This document shows, in pieces, positions 45,450-53,620 of a stretch of 64,000 nucleotides of DNA (the first letter of the stretch is position 1; each line of letters starts with the position of its first letter). The notes beneath the pieces are model-generated. The model was not told where the DNA came from. It worked only from the letters and a program-made list of their open reading frames with translations, and did not search any database. The DNA is from Phycisphaerales bacterium UBA5793 (GTDB taxonomy: Bacteria; Planctomycetota; Phycisphaerae; Phycisphaerales; UBA5793), in the NCBI GenBank assembly GCA_002418285.1, contig DIDT01000037.1, positions 1-64,000 on the forward strand, read 5' to 3'. The position numbers were made by a program, and so were the translations under genes.

Positions 45450-46007
45450 TCACATCGGTTTGTCGCCGATGGTCTGGTCGAAGACTTCGAGCAGCTTGGA
45501 CTTGTCGAAGATCATCTCCGGCCGCGACGTGCCGACAATCGCGTATTGCGGCGTGAGTTCGATCGCATCCACCGGGCACGCCTCCTCGCACATGCCGCAG
45601 TAGATGCACCGCAATTCGTCGATGTCGAACTGCTTGGGGTACTTCTCGCGATCATCCCAGGGCGATTCCTCAGCGACGATGTGAATGCAGTGTGCCGGGC
45701 ACGCCGTCGAGCACATGAAGCACGCCACGCATTTGACGCGGCCATCCTCATCTTTGTTTAGTCGATGCACGCCGCGGAAGTTGCCGGGGTAGATGCCCCC
45801 GTCGAGAACGTCGTGATCTTCTCGCCGATCCTCGGGGTATTGCAGCACACGGTCGTGGTAGGCGCCCTTGCCGTCGCGCCCGATATTGCCGAGCATGTGG
45901 CGCAGCGTGACGCCAAGCCCCTTGAACACCGCCGGCAGAAACGCCGCTTCGAATCGCCCCAGAGGCGGCGGCGTCAGGACTACTACATCTTCATCGCGTA
46001 GTGGCAT
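45450..46007 (-). CDS. nuoI: NADH-quinone oxidoreductase subunit I (two 4Fe-4S clusters)
   Basis: 185 residues. Two ferredoxin motifs, CVACFMCSTACPAHCI at about 93-108 and CIYCGMCEEACPVDAI at about 134-149, each give CxxCxxCxxxCP for a 4Fe-4S cluster. YPGNFRGVHRL between an amphipathic N-terminal helix (FLPAVFKGLGVTLRHML) and the first motif is the NuoI signature. NuoI carries electrons to quinone in complex I. No other nuo gene is in the window, so it is either a detached member of complex I or an extra copy. Confidence 0.9.
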   Translation of the reverse strand: MPLRDEDVVVLTPPPLGRFEAAFLPAVFKGLGVTLRHMLGNIGRDGKGAYHDRVLQYPEDRREDHDVLDGGIYPGNFRGVHRLNKDEDGRVKCVACFMCSTACPAHCIHIVAEESPWDDREKYPKQFDIDELRCIYCGMCEEACPVDAIELTPQYAIVGTSRPEMIFDKSKLLEVFDQTIGDKPM

Positions 46008-46253
46008 GGCGGTGAATTGTAGCGGACTGCCGGGCGGCGGCGAAAGGTCCGATTCCCCGATCCGGATTGACCCTTATCGGAAAAACGGCAACGTGGCCAT
46101 GGAATACGCCCGGCGCGGGGCGCATCTCTGAAGCAGACCCGCGACCATTGACAGGGTCGCCCAAACCGGATGGAAATTGACAGGCTCCGCAAAGCCGCGC
46201 GGAAGCGGCACGGTGATCCTGCGTCCGGATGGAACTGTGGAAAGGAGACCGTC

Positions 46254-47138
46254 ATGCAACGCAGTGCGAACCAGTCTCGAATGTCTCGGCACGGCCTCGT
46301 CCTGGCTACCCCCCTCTTCGCCGCCGCCCTTTGGCTGCTCGCGCCGTCGAGCACCGCTCTGGCCGCCAACCCGCCTGCTCGACGTGGGATCTCCATCCAG
46401 CGCACTTCAGTCCGAATCGTCCTCGGCGGCCGAAGTGGAGACCGGCGTGACAATTGCAGAGAGAATGACCGATGCGACGATCGACGAGGAGATCGCCACG
46501 ACGATTGGGGCCGCGATCGACGCGGCGACGATTGCGACGACCGTGGTACCAACCACGTCGGCTTCGGTATCGGATGGGAGTTCGGTCGCGATTTCGGCCG
46601 TCGCAACGATCCGCCCCACCGCGACTCGCGCTATGGCGGAGATCGGTACTACGGCCTCGATTCCGAGGCGTGGTGCGATCTGACGAGCGGCCGGTACCTC
46701 AGCGCCAAGCACGAGTTCCTCGATCAGATCGAGTGTCGGCCCTGTGAGCCGATCCCCCGTCTTGGCTACGCCATCGCGTGCGGCCGCCTTGGACACGACC
46801 GCGAGGCGGAGAGGTCCATGCGCAAAGCGATCGATTTGGATGTCGATTCACTCGATGCCCTCTGTGTCGATTCCGATTTGCGGCGCGAACTCCGCTGCCT
46901 TGTCGATCAGTACCAGTCGCAACTGCGTCATTGCGGTACGGACGCGGACACGCACTTCATGATCGCCTCGTTGCAGACCATCCTTGGCAACTACGAAGCG
47001 GCGCTCTGTTCGGTTGAAACCGCTCGACGCTTCGGCGACTGTTCAACGTCGGCCCGCTCGCTCCAGTGCTTCATCGAATCGCACCTCAAGTGCGAGCCCC
47101 ATCGTGAAGGAAGAGGACCGGACCGCGGACGCCATTGA
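46254..47138 (+). CDS. Exported protein with Asp/Arg-rich region and TPR-like C-terminus
   Basis: 294 residues from ATG 46254, set by AAAGGAGA 5 nt upstream. Signal peptide 1-38 (cleavage near ALA-AN). Residues 58-130 are a polyampholyte built almost only from Asp, Arg, Gly and Asn with several Cys (for example RRDNCRENDRCDDRRGD). A helical part at about 145-275 looks like one or two TPR pairs (SAKHEFLDQIECRPCEP, THFMIASLQTILGNYEAALC), also rich in Cys. Disulfides in the periplasm are likely. It ends just before a strong terminator. Function unknown; the charged region may bind polyions or the cell surface. Confidence 0.68.
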   Translation: MQRSANQSRMSRHGLVLATPLFAAALWLLAPSSTALAANPPARRGISIQRTSVRIVLGGRSGDRRDNCRENDRCDDRRGDRHDDWGRDRRGDDCDDRGTNHVGFGIGWEFGRDFGRRNDPPHRDSRYGGDRYYGLDSEAWCDLTSGRYLSAKHEFLDQIECRPCEPIPRLGYAIACGRLGHDREAERSMRKAIDLDVDSLDALCVDSDLRRELRCLVDQYQSQLRHCGTDADTHFMIASLQTILGNYEAALCSVETARRFGDCSTSARSLQCFIESHLKCEPHREGRGPDRGRH

Positions 47139-47200
47139 TGGATGAGCCGCGCCGGCTGCTGACCGCCGGTGCGACGCCTTCCGAATTCGTATCCGCCGTG

Positions 47201-47239
47201 CAACCGGGGCGACTCCTTCTCGCCCCGGTTGTCATTTTT
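47201..47239 (+). terminator. Rho-independent terminator after 46254 gene
   Basis: A perfect 12-bp GC-rich stem (47201-47212 with 47220-47231), a 7-nt loop CTCCTTC, and a T-run TCATTTTT. It terminates the plus-strand gene. The T-run overlaps the last codons of the convergent phosphodiesterase gene, whose stop is at 47232-47234. Confidence 0.85.
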
Positions 47240-48296
47240 CCACGCGGCTCACGCGCAGATCCTGGCGCGCATTGATCGTCGAACCCGGGATCGCGGGCAG
47301 TCCCAGCAGCGAGAGTGCGAGATTGGCCGCATCGCCATTGCGGATGGGCTGCAAGTGCTCTGATGCCTCATCGTCAGCGCCCGGGCTGGCTAACTGGCTC
47401 GTGCCGGGATCATGACGCACTGCGGCATTGATCTCGTACAGATCCGCGCGTGGCGCACCATCACCGAGCCAGACGAGGAATGGAATGGTGTAATTCAGAG
47501 CCTGCGCGGGATCCTCGTGTGTGGTCCGCGGCGCACCGCCGCCATGATCGGCCGTAAGGATGATCGCCGTCGCTCGGTGCCGCTCGTCCGAATCGATGGC
47601 CTGCAGGATTTCTCCCAGTTGCGCATCGATATCGGCGACGGCCTGCATGTAGGCCGAGCCGCGTGATACGTCCCAGCCGTGGGCATGTCCAACCAGATCA
47701 GTTGTCGCATAATGCAGAAAGATCAGGCCGCGATCCCAGTCACTCAGCGCTTCGATCGCCCCGTCGGTCACGCCGTCAATCGTCGGGCACATTCTGGAAC
47801 GGGTGATCGCCCATTTCTGCTCGTCGTGTCCGACGTTGTAACTCTTCACCCAGAGCGAGAACTTCGACTTGCCGTAGAACAGTCCAGTCCGCAGGCCATG
47901 CTCGTGTGCCACAGTGAAGATGCTGTCAATATCGTGTCCCGCGTGCAGTTGCAACGTGGCGATCGGCGGAGGATCAAGATTGCCTGTCCACAGGTGACCA
48001 TTCGGGCCACTGACAGGGCGACCGGTGATCATGCACGTGTGGTTCGGCAGTGTGATCGTGAAGTCCGGGTCCGTTCGAGCGTTCATCGTCGATGCACCGC
48101 CGGCCAGGCGGTTCAGGTTCGGCAATCGATCCGATCCGCCGACGGCTATCGCGTCCGGCCGCAATCCGTCCACACTGATGACGAGCACAAACCTGAACGG
48201 CTCCGACGGCTCGTTCCCTGCATCGAACGCCGGCGGAGCACCGGTGGCGCGCATGACGAGGCCCAGCGCAACCAGCAAGGTGACGAGAAACTGCAT
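47232..48296 (-). CDS. Secreted type I phosphodiesterase / nucleotide pyrophosphatase family
   Basis: 354 residues from ATG 48296 (GGAG 6 nt upstream), with a signal peptide ending near ATG-AP. Alkaline phosphatase-superfamily metal sites are complete: VISVDGLRPDAI (first Asp), TLPNHTCMITG with the Thr nucleophile, ATTDLVGHAHG (Asp and His), LTADHGGG (Asp-His) and the later THEDPAQ His. These suit an ENPP-type enzyme hydrolysing phosphodiesters or phosphonates outside the inner membrane. Its real substrate cannot be told. Convergent with the 46254 gene; the DASS transporter gene lies 58 bp upstream on the same strand. Confidence 0.85.
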   Translation of the reverse strand: MQFLVTLLVALGLVMRATGAPPAFDAGNEPSEPFRFVLVISVDGLRPDAIAVGGSDRLPNLNRLAGGASTMNARTDPDFTITLPNHTCMITGRPVSGPNGHLWTGNLDPPPIATLQLHAGHDIDSIFTVAHEHGLRTGLFYGKSKFSLWVKSYNVGHDEQKWAITRSRMCPTIDGVTDGAIEALSDWDRGLIFLHYATTDLVGHAHGWDVSRGSAYMQAVADIDAQLGEILQAIDSDERHRATAIILTADHGGGAPRTTHEDPAQALNYTIPFLVWLGDGAPRADLYEINAAVRHDPGTSQLASPGADDEASEHLQPIRNGDAANLALSLLGLPAIPGSTINARQDLRVSRVEK

Positions 48297-48354
48297 GAAT
48301 GGCTCCGTCCCGTTCGGGTACTCGATCCGCATCGCCTTTCACCTGCGACGCCGG

Positions 48355-49914
48355 TTACTTGTTCAGCAGCATGGGAATCACGTCGAGGTAGGTCAACAGA
48401 AACACGAGGGCGATGCCAATGATGTTAAGCCACATTCCGGCCTTGCACATTTGCGCAATCGTAATCTCTCCGCTGCCGAAGATGATCGCGTTGGGTGGCG
48501 TGGCGACGGGCATCATGAACGCCAGGCTCACAGAGATGGTGGCCGGCACGATGAGCAGCACTGGATCCACTCCCAAGCCGAGGGCCACGGCACTGAGTAT
48601 CGGCAAGAACGTGGCAATCGTGGCAGTGTTGCTCGTCAGTTCGGTGAGAAAGACCAACAGTGTGATCACGACCAGCACCAGCATCCACGTCGGCACGCCG
48701 TGCATCGACTGCACGCCCTGACCAATGTACCCAGCCACCCCCGAAGTCTTGATTGCCGCCGCCAGACTCAGTCCGCCACCAAAGAGTATCAGTGTGCCCC
48801 AAGGGAGTTTGACCGCCTCCTCCCACGTGAGCAAAAACACACCGCGCTTCCAGTCGATAGGCAGACCAAACAGCACCAGCGCCGCCGCGATGGCGATTAC
48901 CGAGTCCTCCACGCCGGCGAAACTCATTCGACCGAGCACGATCTTCTTGATCAGCGGTTGGGTAATCCACAGTGCCGCGGTCAGAACAAACACAATGAGC
49001 ACCGCCAACTCGGCTCTTGACATCGGTCCCTGCGATTCAAGTTCGCGCCGGATCAGCGCCCGCCCGCCGGGAATTTCGTTGATCCGGATCGGGAAAACCA
49101 ATCGCGTCAAGACGAACCACGCAATTGGCAGGAACACCACCACAAAAGGCACGCCAATGAGCATCCACTTGGCAAAAGAGACTTCCACACCCTGGCTGGC
49201 GAGATGCGACACCATCAGCACGTTGGGCGGCGTCCCGATGAGCGTGCCAACGCCGCCTATGGATGCGGCATACGCCGTGCCCAGCAACAGGCAGACGGCG
49301 AAGTTGAACTGCCCTCCTGCGCCGGTAGGAATGGCCGCGCCCGATTTGGCGATTTCGCGGCGCACGAGAGCGATGACGCTCAGCGCGATGGGGAGCATCA
49401 TCACCACCGTCGCGGTATTGGACACCCACATGCTCAGCAGCGCGCTGGAGATCATGAATCCCGCGACAAGTGCGGTCGGCCGCGTACCGACAAGCAGCAC
49501 AATGTTGAGGGCCAATCGCCGGTGCAGACCCCAGCGTTCCATCGCCAGTGCGATCATGAAGCCGCCCATGAACAGGTAGATCACGTGGTCTGCATAGGGC
49601 GCCGTAGCCTGCCTGACATTGATCTCTCCACCCGTCAACAAGGGAAGAAGCACGATCGGCAGCAGCGCCGTCGCCGCAATCGGCAACGCCTCGGTCACCC
49701 ACAACGTGGCCATGAACACGCCGATGGCAGCGACAGGAGCACCAGCCGGACCCATGATGACCTCACCCGACGAATCACGCACCGTGGCCGGCATCAACCA
49801 CCACACGACGAGCGCCAGGATTGGCGCCAGGGCCAGTCCGATCCACCGCGCCACGTGCGATCGCGATTCGATCGGCTCATCGGCGTGGTTGGTTGGCTTG
49901 ATCTCAGGCATCAT
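48355..49914 (-). CDS. DASS/SLC13 family anion symporter
   Basis: 519 residues with about 11-13 hydrophobic segments. Two inverted halves each hold the sodium and carboxylate-binding SNT motif (MWVSNTATVVMML near residue 163 and LTSNTATIATFLP near 420), and the partner loops GTLIGTPPNVLM and VATPPNAIIFGSG. These are the hallmarks of the divalent anion:sodium symporters (dicarboxylates, sulfate or phosphate); which anion is not decidable by eye. ATG 49914 overlaps the stop of the acylphosphatase gene by 4 nt, so the two form an operon. Confidence 0.93.
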   Translation of the reverse strand: MMPEIKPTNHADEPIESRSHVARWIGLALAPILALVVWWLMPATVRDSSGEVIMGPAGAPVAAIGVFMATLWVTEALPIAATALLPIVLLPLLTGGEINVRQATAPYADHVIYLFMGGFMIALAMERWGLHRRLALNIVLLVGTRPTALVAGFMISSALLSMWVSNTATVVMMLPIALSVIALVRREIAKSGAAIPTGAGGQFNFAVCLLLGTAYAASIGGVGTLIGTPPNVLMVSHLASQGVEVSFAKWMLIGVPFVVVFLPIAWFVLTRLVFPIRINEIPGGRALIRRELESQGPMSRAELAVLIVFVLTAALWITQPLIKKIVLGRMSFAGVEDSVIAIAAALVLFGLPIDWKRGVFLLTWEEAVKLPWGTLILFGGGLSLAAAIKTSGVAGYIGQGVQSMHGVPTWMLVLVVITLLVFLTELTSNTATIATFLPILSAVALGLGVDPVLLIVPATISVSLAFMMPVATPPNAIIFGSGEITIAQMCKAGMWLNIIGIALVFLLTYLDVIPMLLNK

Positions 49915-50195
49915 CGGCGAATCTCGAAGGAGGAGAACTCACCCGTCGCGCTGGACCGCTCGATGCGCTCGTTGCGGATGTGCCCTTCCATGTCGCGTCG
50001 GATTGAATCGAGAAATCGGTCCAGTTGATCGCTGACAGCTTCGGCAACCAGTTGAACCGTACCGTCTCGCTCGTTTCGCACCCAGCCCGTGACACCCACC
50101 TGCCGCGCTGCGCGAGCCGCAGTCCATCGAAAGCCGACGCCCTGGACGTGGCCTTCAAAGAGAACTGTGACACGATGGGTGGGAGGCTGGTTCAT
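49911..50195 (-). CDS. acyP: Acylphosphatase
   Basis: 94 residues from ATG 50195, the usual size. Acylphosphatase hydrolyses carboxyl-phosphate bonds. The signature VLFEGHVQGVGFRWTAARAA contains the catalytic Arg, and GWVRNERDGTVQLVAEA has the catalytic Asn. A GTG at 50207 would add four residues (VRFT) and is an equal alternative. Overlaps the DASS transporter gene. Divergent from the GbsR-type regulator. Confidence 0.93.
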   Translation of the reverse strand: MNQPPTHRVTVLFEGHVQGVGFRWTAARAARQVGVTGWVRNERDGTVQLVAEAVSDQLDRFLDSIRRDMEGHIRNERIERSSATGEFSSFEIRR

Positions 50196-50300
50196 CGTGA
50201 ATCGCACTCGTCAAATCGATCCGGACGTGGTATTGACATTGAAGCCCTTGTGTCCCAACAAGTTCACCCCAAGTCGCGAAATCGGGTGGTGATTCCTTAG

Positions 50301-50318
50301 TTTCAAAGATTTTTGAAA
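50301..50318. promoter_or_regulatory. Palindrome upstream of the GbsR/MarR-type gene
   Basis: TTTCAAA, GATT, TTTGAAA: a perfect 7-bp inverted repeat with a 4-bp spacer in the divergent acyP / regulator space, 52 bp before the regulator start. AT-rich in a GC-rich genome. Its size suits a dimeric winged-helix repressor, so autoregulation is a fair guess. Confidence 0.45.
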
Positions 50319-50369
50319 GAACTACTGGCCACCAAAGACCCCGATGGTATCCTCTTGCTGGAGACCGCT

Positions 50370-50960
50370 ATGACCACTCCCCCATCAACTGGCAAACGCT
50401 CATCCCGCAGCCGCCCGACGCGCGCCTCCAAAGCGCTGCGCGAGGGCCAGAACCGGTTCGTCAGCATCTGGGGCGAGATGGGTTCTTCCTGGGGAATTCC
50501 GCGCACCATGGCCGAGGTCCATGCACTGCTCTACATCGTCGGCGAGCCCCTCAACACCGATCAGATCATGGAGCGGCTGGCCATCAGCCGCGGCAGCGCG
50601 AGCATGTCACTCAAATCGCTGCACGACTGGGGCCTCGTCGGCCGGGCGCACAAACGCGGCGACCGCAAGGAGTACTTCCGCGCCGAGCAGGATGTCTGGC
50701 AGGTCTTCCGCATCATCACCCGCGAACGCAAGCGCCGTGAGATCGATCCCGTGCTTATGGCGTTACACGACTGCCGCGACGTTACCGGCCCGCGGGCCGC
50801 GGATCTGGAAAGCTGCGAGACCGACGTGGAGTCCCACAACGATCGATTGGACCGCATGATCGAGTTCATCGAACTGATTGACTCGCTCGCAGATCAGTTT
50901 GTCAGCCCGGCCGGCAAGGGGCTGCAACTGGCCGTCGGCCTTCTCGGGAAGGCGGTCTGA
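50370..50960 (+). CDS. GbsR/MarR-type transcriptional regulator
   Basis: 196 residues from ATG 50370 (GGAG just upstream). The N-terminal 25 residues are basic. A winged helix spans about 40-115: GEMGSSWGIPRTMAEVHALL and LYIVGEPLNTDQIMERL, recognition helix SRGSASMSLKSLHDWGLV and wing KRGDRKEYFRAEQDVW are characteristic of the GbsR branch. The C-terminal half is helical and probably dimerises. GbsR proteins often control osmolyte or lipid genes; the target here is unknown. The 50962 gene begins 1 nt after its stop, so it is in the same operon. Confidence 0.88.
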   Translation: MTTPPSTGKRSSRSRPTRASKALREGQNRFVSIWGEMGSSWGIPRTMAEVHALLYIVGEPLNTDQIMERLAISRGSASMSLKSLHDWGLVGRAHKRGDRKEYFRAEQDVWQVFRIITRERKRREIDPVLMALHDCRDVTGPRAADLESCETDVESHNDRLDRMIEFIELIDSLADQFVSPAGKGLQLAVGLLGKAV

Positions 50961-50961
50961 G

Positions 50962-51543
50962 ATGGCTCGAGCACCGCATCTTGTTCAGTCCCCTCGTTCG
51001 CGACGAGTCGAAGGGGGAGCCCATCTGGAATCGCCACGCGAGTGCCTGGCCAGCGTGCACTGGCAAGTGCATGTTCCCAATCACGGGCAGGGAATCGCCG
51101 ACACCGCCACCGCCGGCGCTGATATCGAGCTGCTTAGTGAAGCAATCTCAGCTGCTTCCGAGTCGGGACACCGATACCTCCTGCTGACCTTCTGGATCGA
51201 TCGAGGCACGCCTGAGCGACCTGAGCGCGACGTGCTCGCAGCCTTCACCGATGACCCAGCCAGCCATCCTCAGCCGTTGGGAGTCGACGTACAGCTCGCG
51301 GCATTCGAATTTACGAATGCAGGCGAGTCTCTCAGCGTGGACATCGTCGCCGCCAAGCCGCTTCTGCGCATCACGCAGGTCTCAGGCTCGAGCGAGCAAC
51401 TGACCATGGTCTGGTGCCAAGGGATAGTGCACGAACTGCTGGGTCTTGGAGGCGGCCAGTATCGCCTTGACACGATCCGCATCGACCGATCGCTCCTCTC
51501 GCGGGTGACATCGCATGTGAGTTTGGCGCGCGAAGCCGGCTAG
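50962..51543 (+). CDS. Hypothetical protein in operon with the regulator
   Basis: 193 residues from ATG 50962, 1 nt after the stop of the GbsR-type gene. No signal peptide or membrane helix. The central part alternates strands and helices (HRYLLLTFWIDRGTP, VDVQLAAFEFTNAGESLSV, AKPLLRITQVSGS). I do not recognise the family. The tight spacing suggests co-regulation with the regulator. The next gene is dnaA after 445 bp. Confidence 0.6.
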   Translation: MARAPHLVQSPRSRRVEGGAHLESPRECLASVHWQVHVPNHGQGIADTATAGADIELLSEAISAASESGHRYLLLTFWIDRGTPERPERDVLAAFTDDPASHPQPLGVDVQLAAFEFTNAGESLSVDIVAAKPLLRITQVSGSSEQLTMVWCQGIVHELLGLGGGQYRLDTIRIDRSLLSRVTSHVSLAREAG

Positions 51544-51988
51544 ATCACTCGTTTTCCACAATTCATGCGCATTGAGCGCAGCCGCGGTGGACGAAAAAAA
51601 AGTGCGCGGCGCAAACGCTTGTCACTCCGATGTTCCCGGACCTGTGGACGCGAAATACACAAACCCAACACTTGTGAAATGCTCACAGATGTCGTATTCT
51701 GTGTCCGAGCCAGGACGGTTCGAAGAAGAGTGGGGCATCAGGTGGTCCCTTTCAGTTCTTATTCATCATGAGTCGTTGACTCAAACTTGCTCGGCCCGCG
51801 CGAGCCTTCCCACCGATCGCCACATCTTCTTAGTGACGGTTTGCCCCATCGAGGTGCGAACGGACTCCCCCCGTAGGTGCTGTTGGATTGTGGGTCATCG
51901 AGGCGGCAACGCTTCGTGGACTGGGTGGACGTAGTTCGTTTCGGCATCAATCGCGTCGAGAAGTAATCGCTCGAAGGAAGAGGGAACA
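51544..51988 (+). promoter_or_regulatory. dnaA upstream region, possible DnaA-binding or origin segment
   Basis: 445 bp without a gene. It contains one exact match to the relaxed DnaA box TTWTNCACA (TTTTCCACA at 51552-51560), a partial inverted one (TGTGGACGC at 51643-51651), a run of 8 A at 51594-51601, and a TTGACT at about 51776 that could be a -35. One good box is too little to call an origin, but location and contents fit dnaA autoregulation. Confidence 0.35.
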
Positions 51989-53443
51989 GTGGCTGCAACC
52001 GCTGCGGCGAACGGTATGGCTGCGCGCCTGTGTGAAGACCTTGCTCAACGACTTGGACCCACCAAGTTTGGCCTCTGGTTTGAACAGACCGCCCAGTTAC
52101 GGGTGGAAGATAATCGTCTGCACATTACCGTCCCCACCCGGTTCCACGCCGACTGGATCCAGCGTCACTTCCGTGAGGATCTTCGCGACTCCGCCACCCG
52201 CACCTCCGGCTCGGACCTGCCGCTGGACGTGACCATCGAGCCAAAGGCGTTCCCGGGCTTGTCTTCTGACCTGCCTTCGCCGCCCGCGCCCGTCGCCCCG
52301 CACTTGCCGCGTCGCAGGCGAACCAGCAGTTGGCTCGGGTCTCGCTTTGATGAGCGGTTCGATCTCGACCGCTTCGTGGTCGGCGTCAGTAACGAGATGG
52401 CCTATCGCGCGGCTTGCGCCATGGCTGAGGGTAACTCCACGTTCAATCCGCTGTTCATCCATGGCGGGTGCGGGCTGGGCAAGACCCACCTCCTGCAGGG
52501 CATCTGCCGCCGCTGCCGCCTGAGCAGTCCCGACGTCCGTATCCGATACGTTACCGGCGAGCAGTTCACCAATGAGTTCATCGCTGCGGTACGGTCCAAC
52601 GATCTCGATTCGTTCCGCCGACCCTATCGCGAGATCGATCTCCTCGCGATCGACGACATTCACTTCCTCTCCAACAAGAAAGCCACGCAGAACGAATTCC
52701 TGGCGACATTTGACGCCATCGGGCTCGGCGGCTCAAAAGTCGTGCTGGCCAGCGATGAGCACCCGCGCCAGATCACCCAGTTCCACGCCAGGCTTGTCAG
52801 TCGGCTGCTCTCGGGAATGGTTGTCGAAGTTCAACTTCCCGACATTGAGACAAGGCGGCAGATCATCTCCCGCTGGGCGCTCGAAAAGGGGATGGTGTTC
52901 CATCCCGCTGCCGTAGAGGCGCTCGCCGAGCGCTGCATCGGATCAGTGCGCGAGATCGAAGGCACCCTGACGCGACTCGAAGCGCTGGCCATGATCGGCG
53001 GCGGCGTGGGTGATGAACTGGCGTCCTCGCAAGCGTCCGGCGAAGTCGGCATGGTTCTTGTCAGTCGCCTCTTTGGCGAGCAAGCGGAGGAATTGCGTCC
53101 CAACGTTCGCGTCGAAGCAATCATGTCCTCAGTTGCAGAGCGATTCGGTGTCGAGACGAGCCGCCTGGCCGGAAACAGCCGTCATCGCGACGTCGTGCTC
53201 GCGCGGTCGGTTACGGCATACCTGGCGCGAAAACTCACCACCCGGAGTTTCCCCGAAATCGCCCGGGCGATGGGACGCTCGAACCACAGCACGATTGTCA
53301 CCGCCTCGCAGCGCGTCGAGCGGCAATTGGCTGAAAACGCCTCCGTCGTCGTCCGCGACGCCGATACACCCGTGTCGCTTCGCTACATCGTTGATTCGCT
53401 GCGAAACGCATTGACGCGTGCCAGAAAATCTCCTCCAGGTTGA
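51989..53443 (+). CDS. dnaA: Chromosomal replication initiator DnaA
   Basis: 484 residues, GTG start with GAAGGAAGAGGGA upstream. Domain I at about 1-90 (helical, FGLWFEQTAQL), short Pro/Arg linker, then the AAA+ domain: FDRFVV-type entry (LDRFVVGVSNEMAYRAA), Walker A GGCGLGKTH at about 160-168, Walker B LLAIDDIHFL at about 216-225, and sensor regions. Domain IV near 380-480 has the helix-turn-helix signature FPEIARAMGRSNHSTIV that binds DnaA boxes. It unwinds the origin with ATP. No dnaN or gyrase gene lies beside it, so this is not the classic dnaA-dnaN-recF order. Confidence 0.96.
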   Translation: MAATAAANGMAARLCEDLAQRLGPTKFGLWFEQTAQLRVEDNRLHITVPTRFHADWIQRHFREDLRDSATRTSGSDLPLDVTIEPKAFPGLSSDLPSPPAPVAPHLPRRRRTSSWLGSRFDERFDLDRFVVGVSNEMAYRAACAMAEGNSTFNPLFIHGGCGLGKTHLLQGICRRCRLSSPDVRIRYVTGEQFTNEFIAAVRSNDLDSFRRPYREIDLLAIDDIHFLSNKKATQNEFLATFDAIGLGGSKVVLASDEHPRQITQFHARLVSRLLSGMVVEVQLPDIETRRQIISRWALEKGMVFHPAAVEALAERCIGSVREIEGTLTRLEALAMIGGGVGDELASSQASGEVGMVLVSRLFGEQAEELRPNVRVEAIMSSVAERFGVETSRLAGNSRHRDVVLARSVTAYLARKLTTRSFPEIARAMGRSNHSTIVTASQRVERQLAENASVVVRDADTPVSLRYIVDSLRNALTRARKSPPG

Positions 53444-53505
53444 GCACCTGCGACGGCGCTCTGAGAAGGCAGCATCAACGGCACAAGCCGAAATCTCCCT
53501 CCGAC

Positions 53506-53539
53506 CGCGGCGTCGGCCACCCCTTCGGCCGACGCCGCG
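53506..53539 (+). terminator. Strong hairpin after dnaA
   Basis: A perfect 13-bp GC stem (CGCGGCGTCGGCC with its complement) closed by an 8-nt loop, 63 bp past the dnaA stop. No T-run follows, so it may be a Rho-assisted terminator or a processing site rather than an intrinsic one. Confidence 0.5.
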
Positions 53540-53620
53540 TGTGTCTGGTAACCGGGCACGGCGCCGGGGGAAACCCACTTTCGTTCGCGTGACGCCGCGA
53601 ACTTGAATAGACTCCTGTTA

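Noticed and set aside
51544..51988. Calling this region oriC
   Set aside because: Only one exact DnaA box and no cluster. A genome-wide skew is needed, so it is listed as a possible regulatory or origin segment only.
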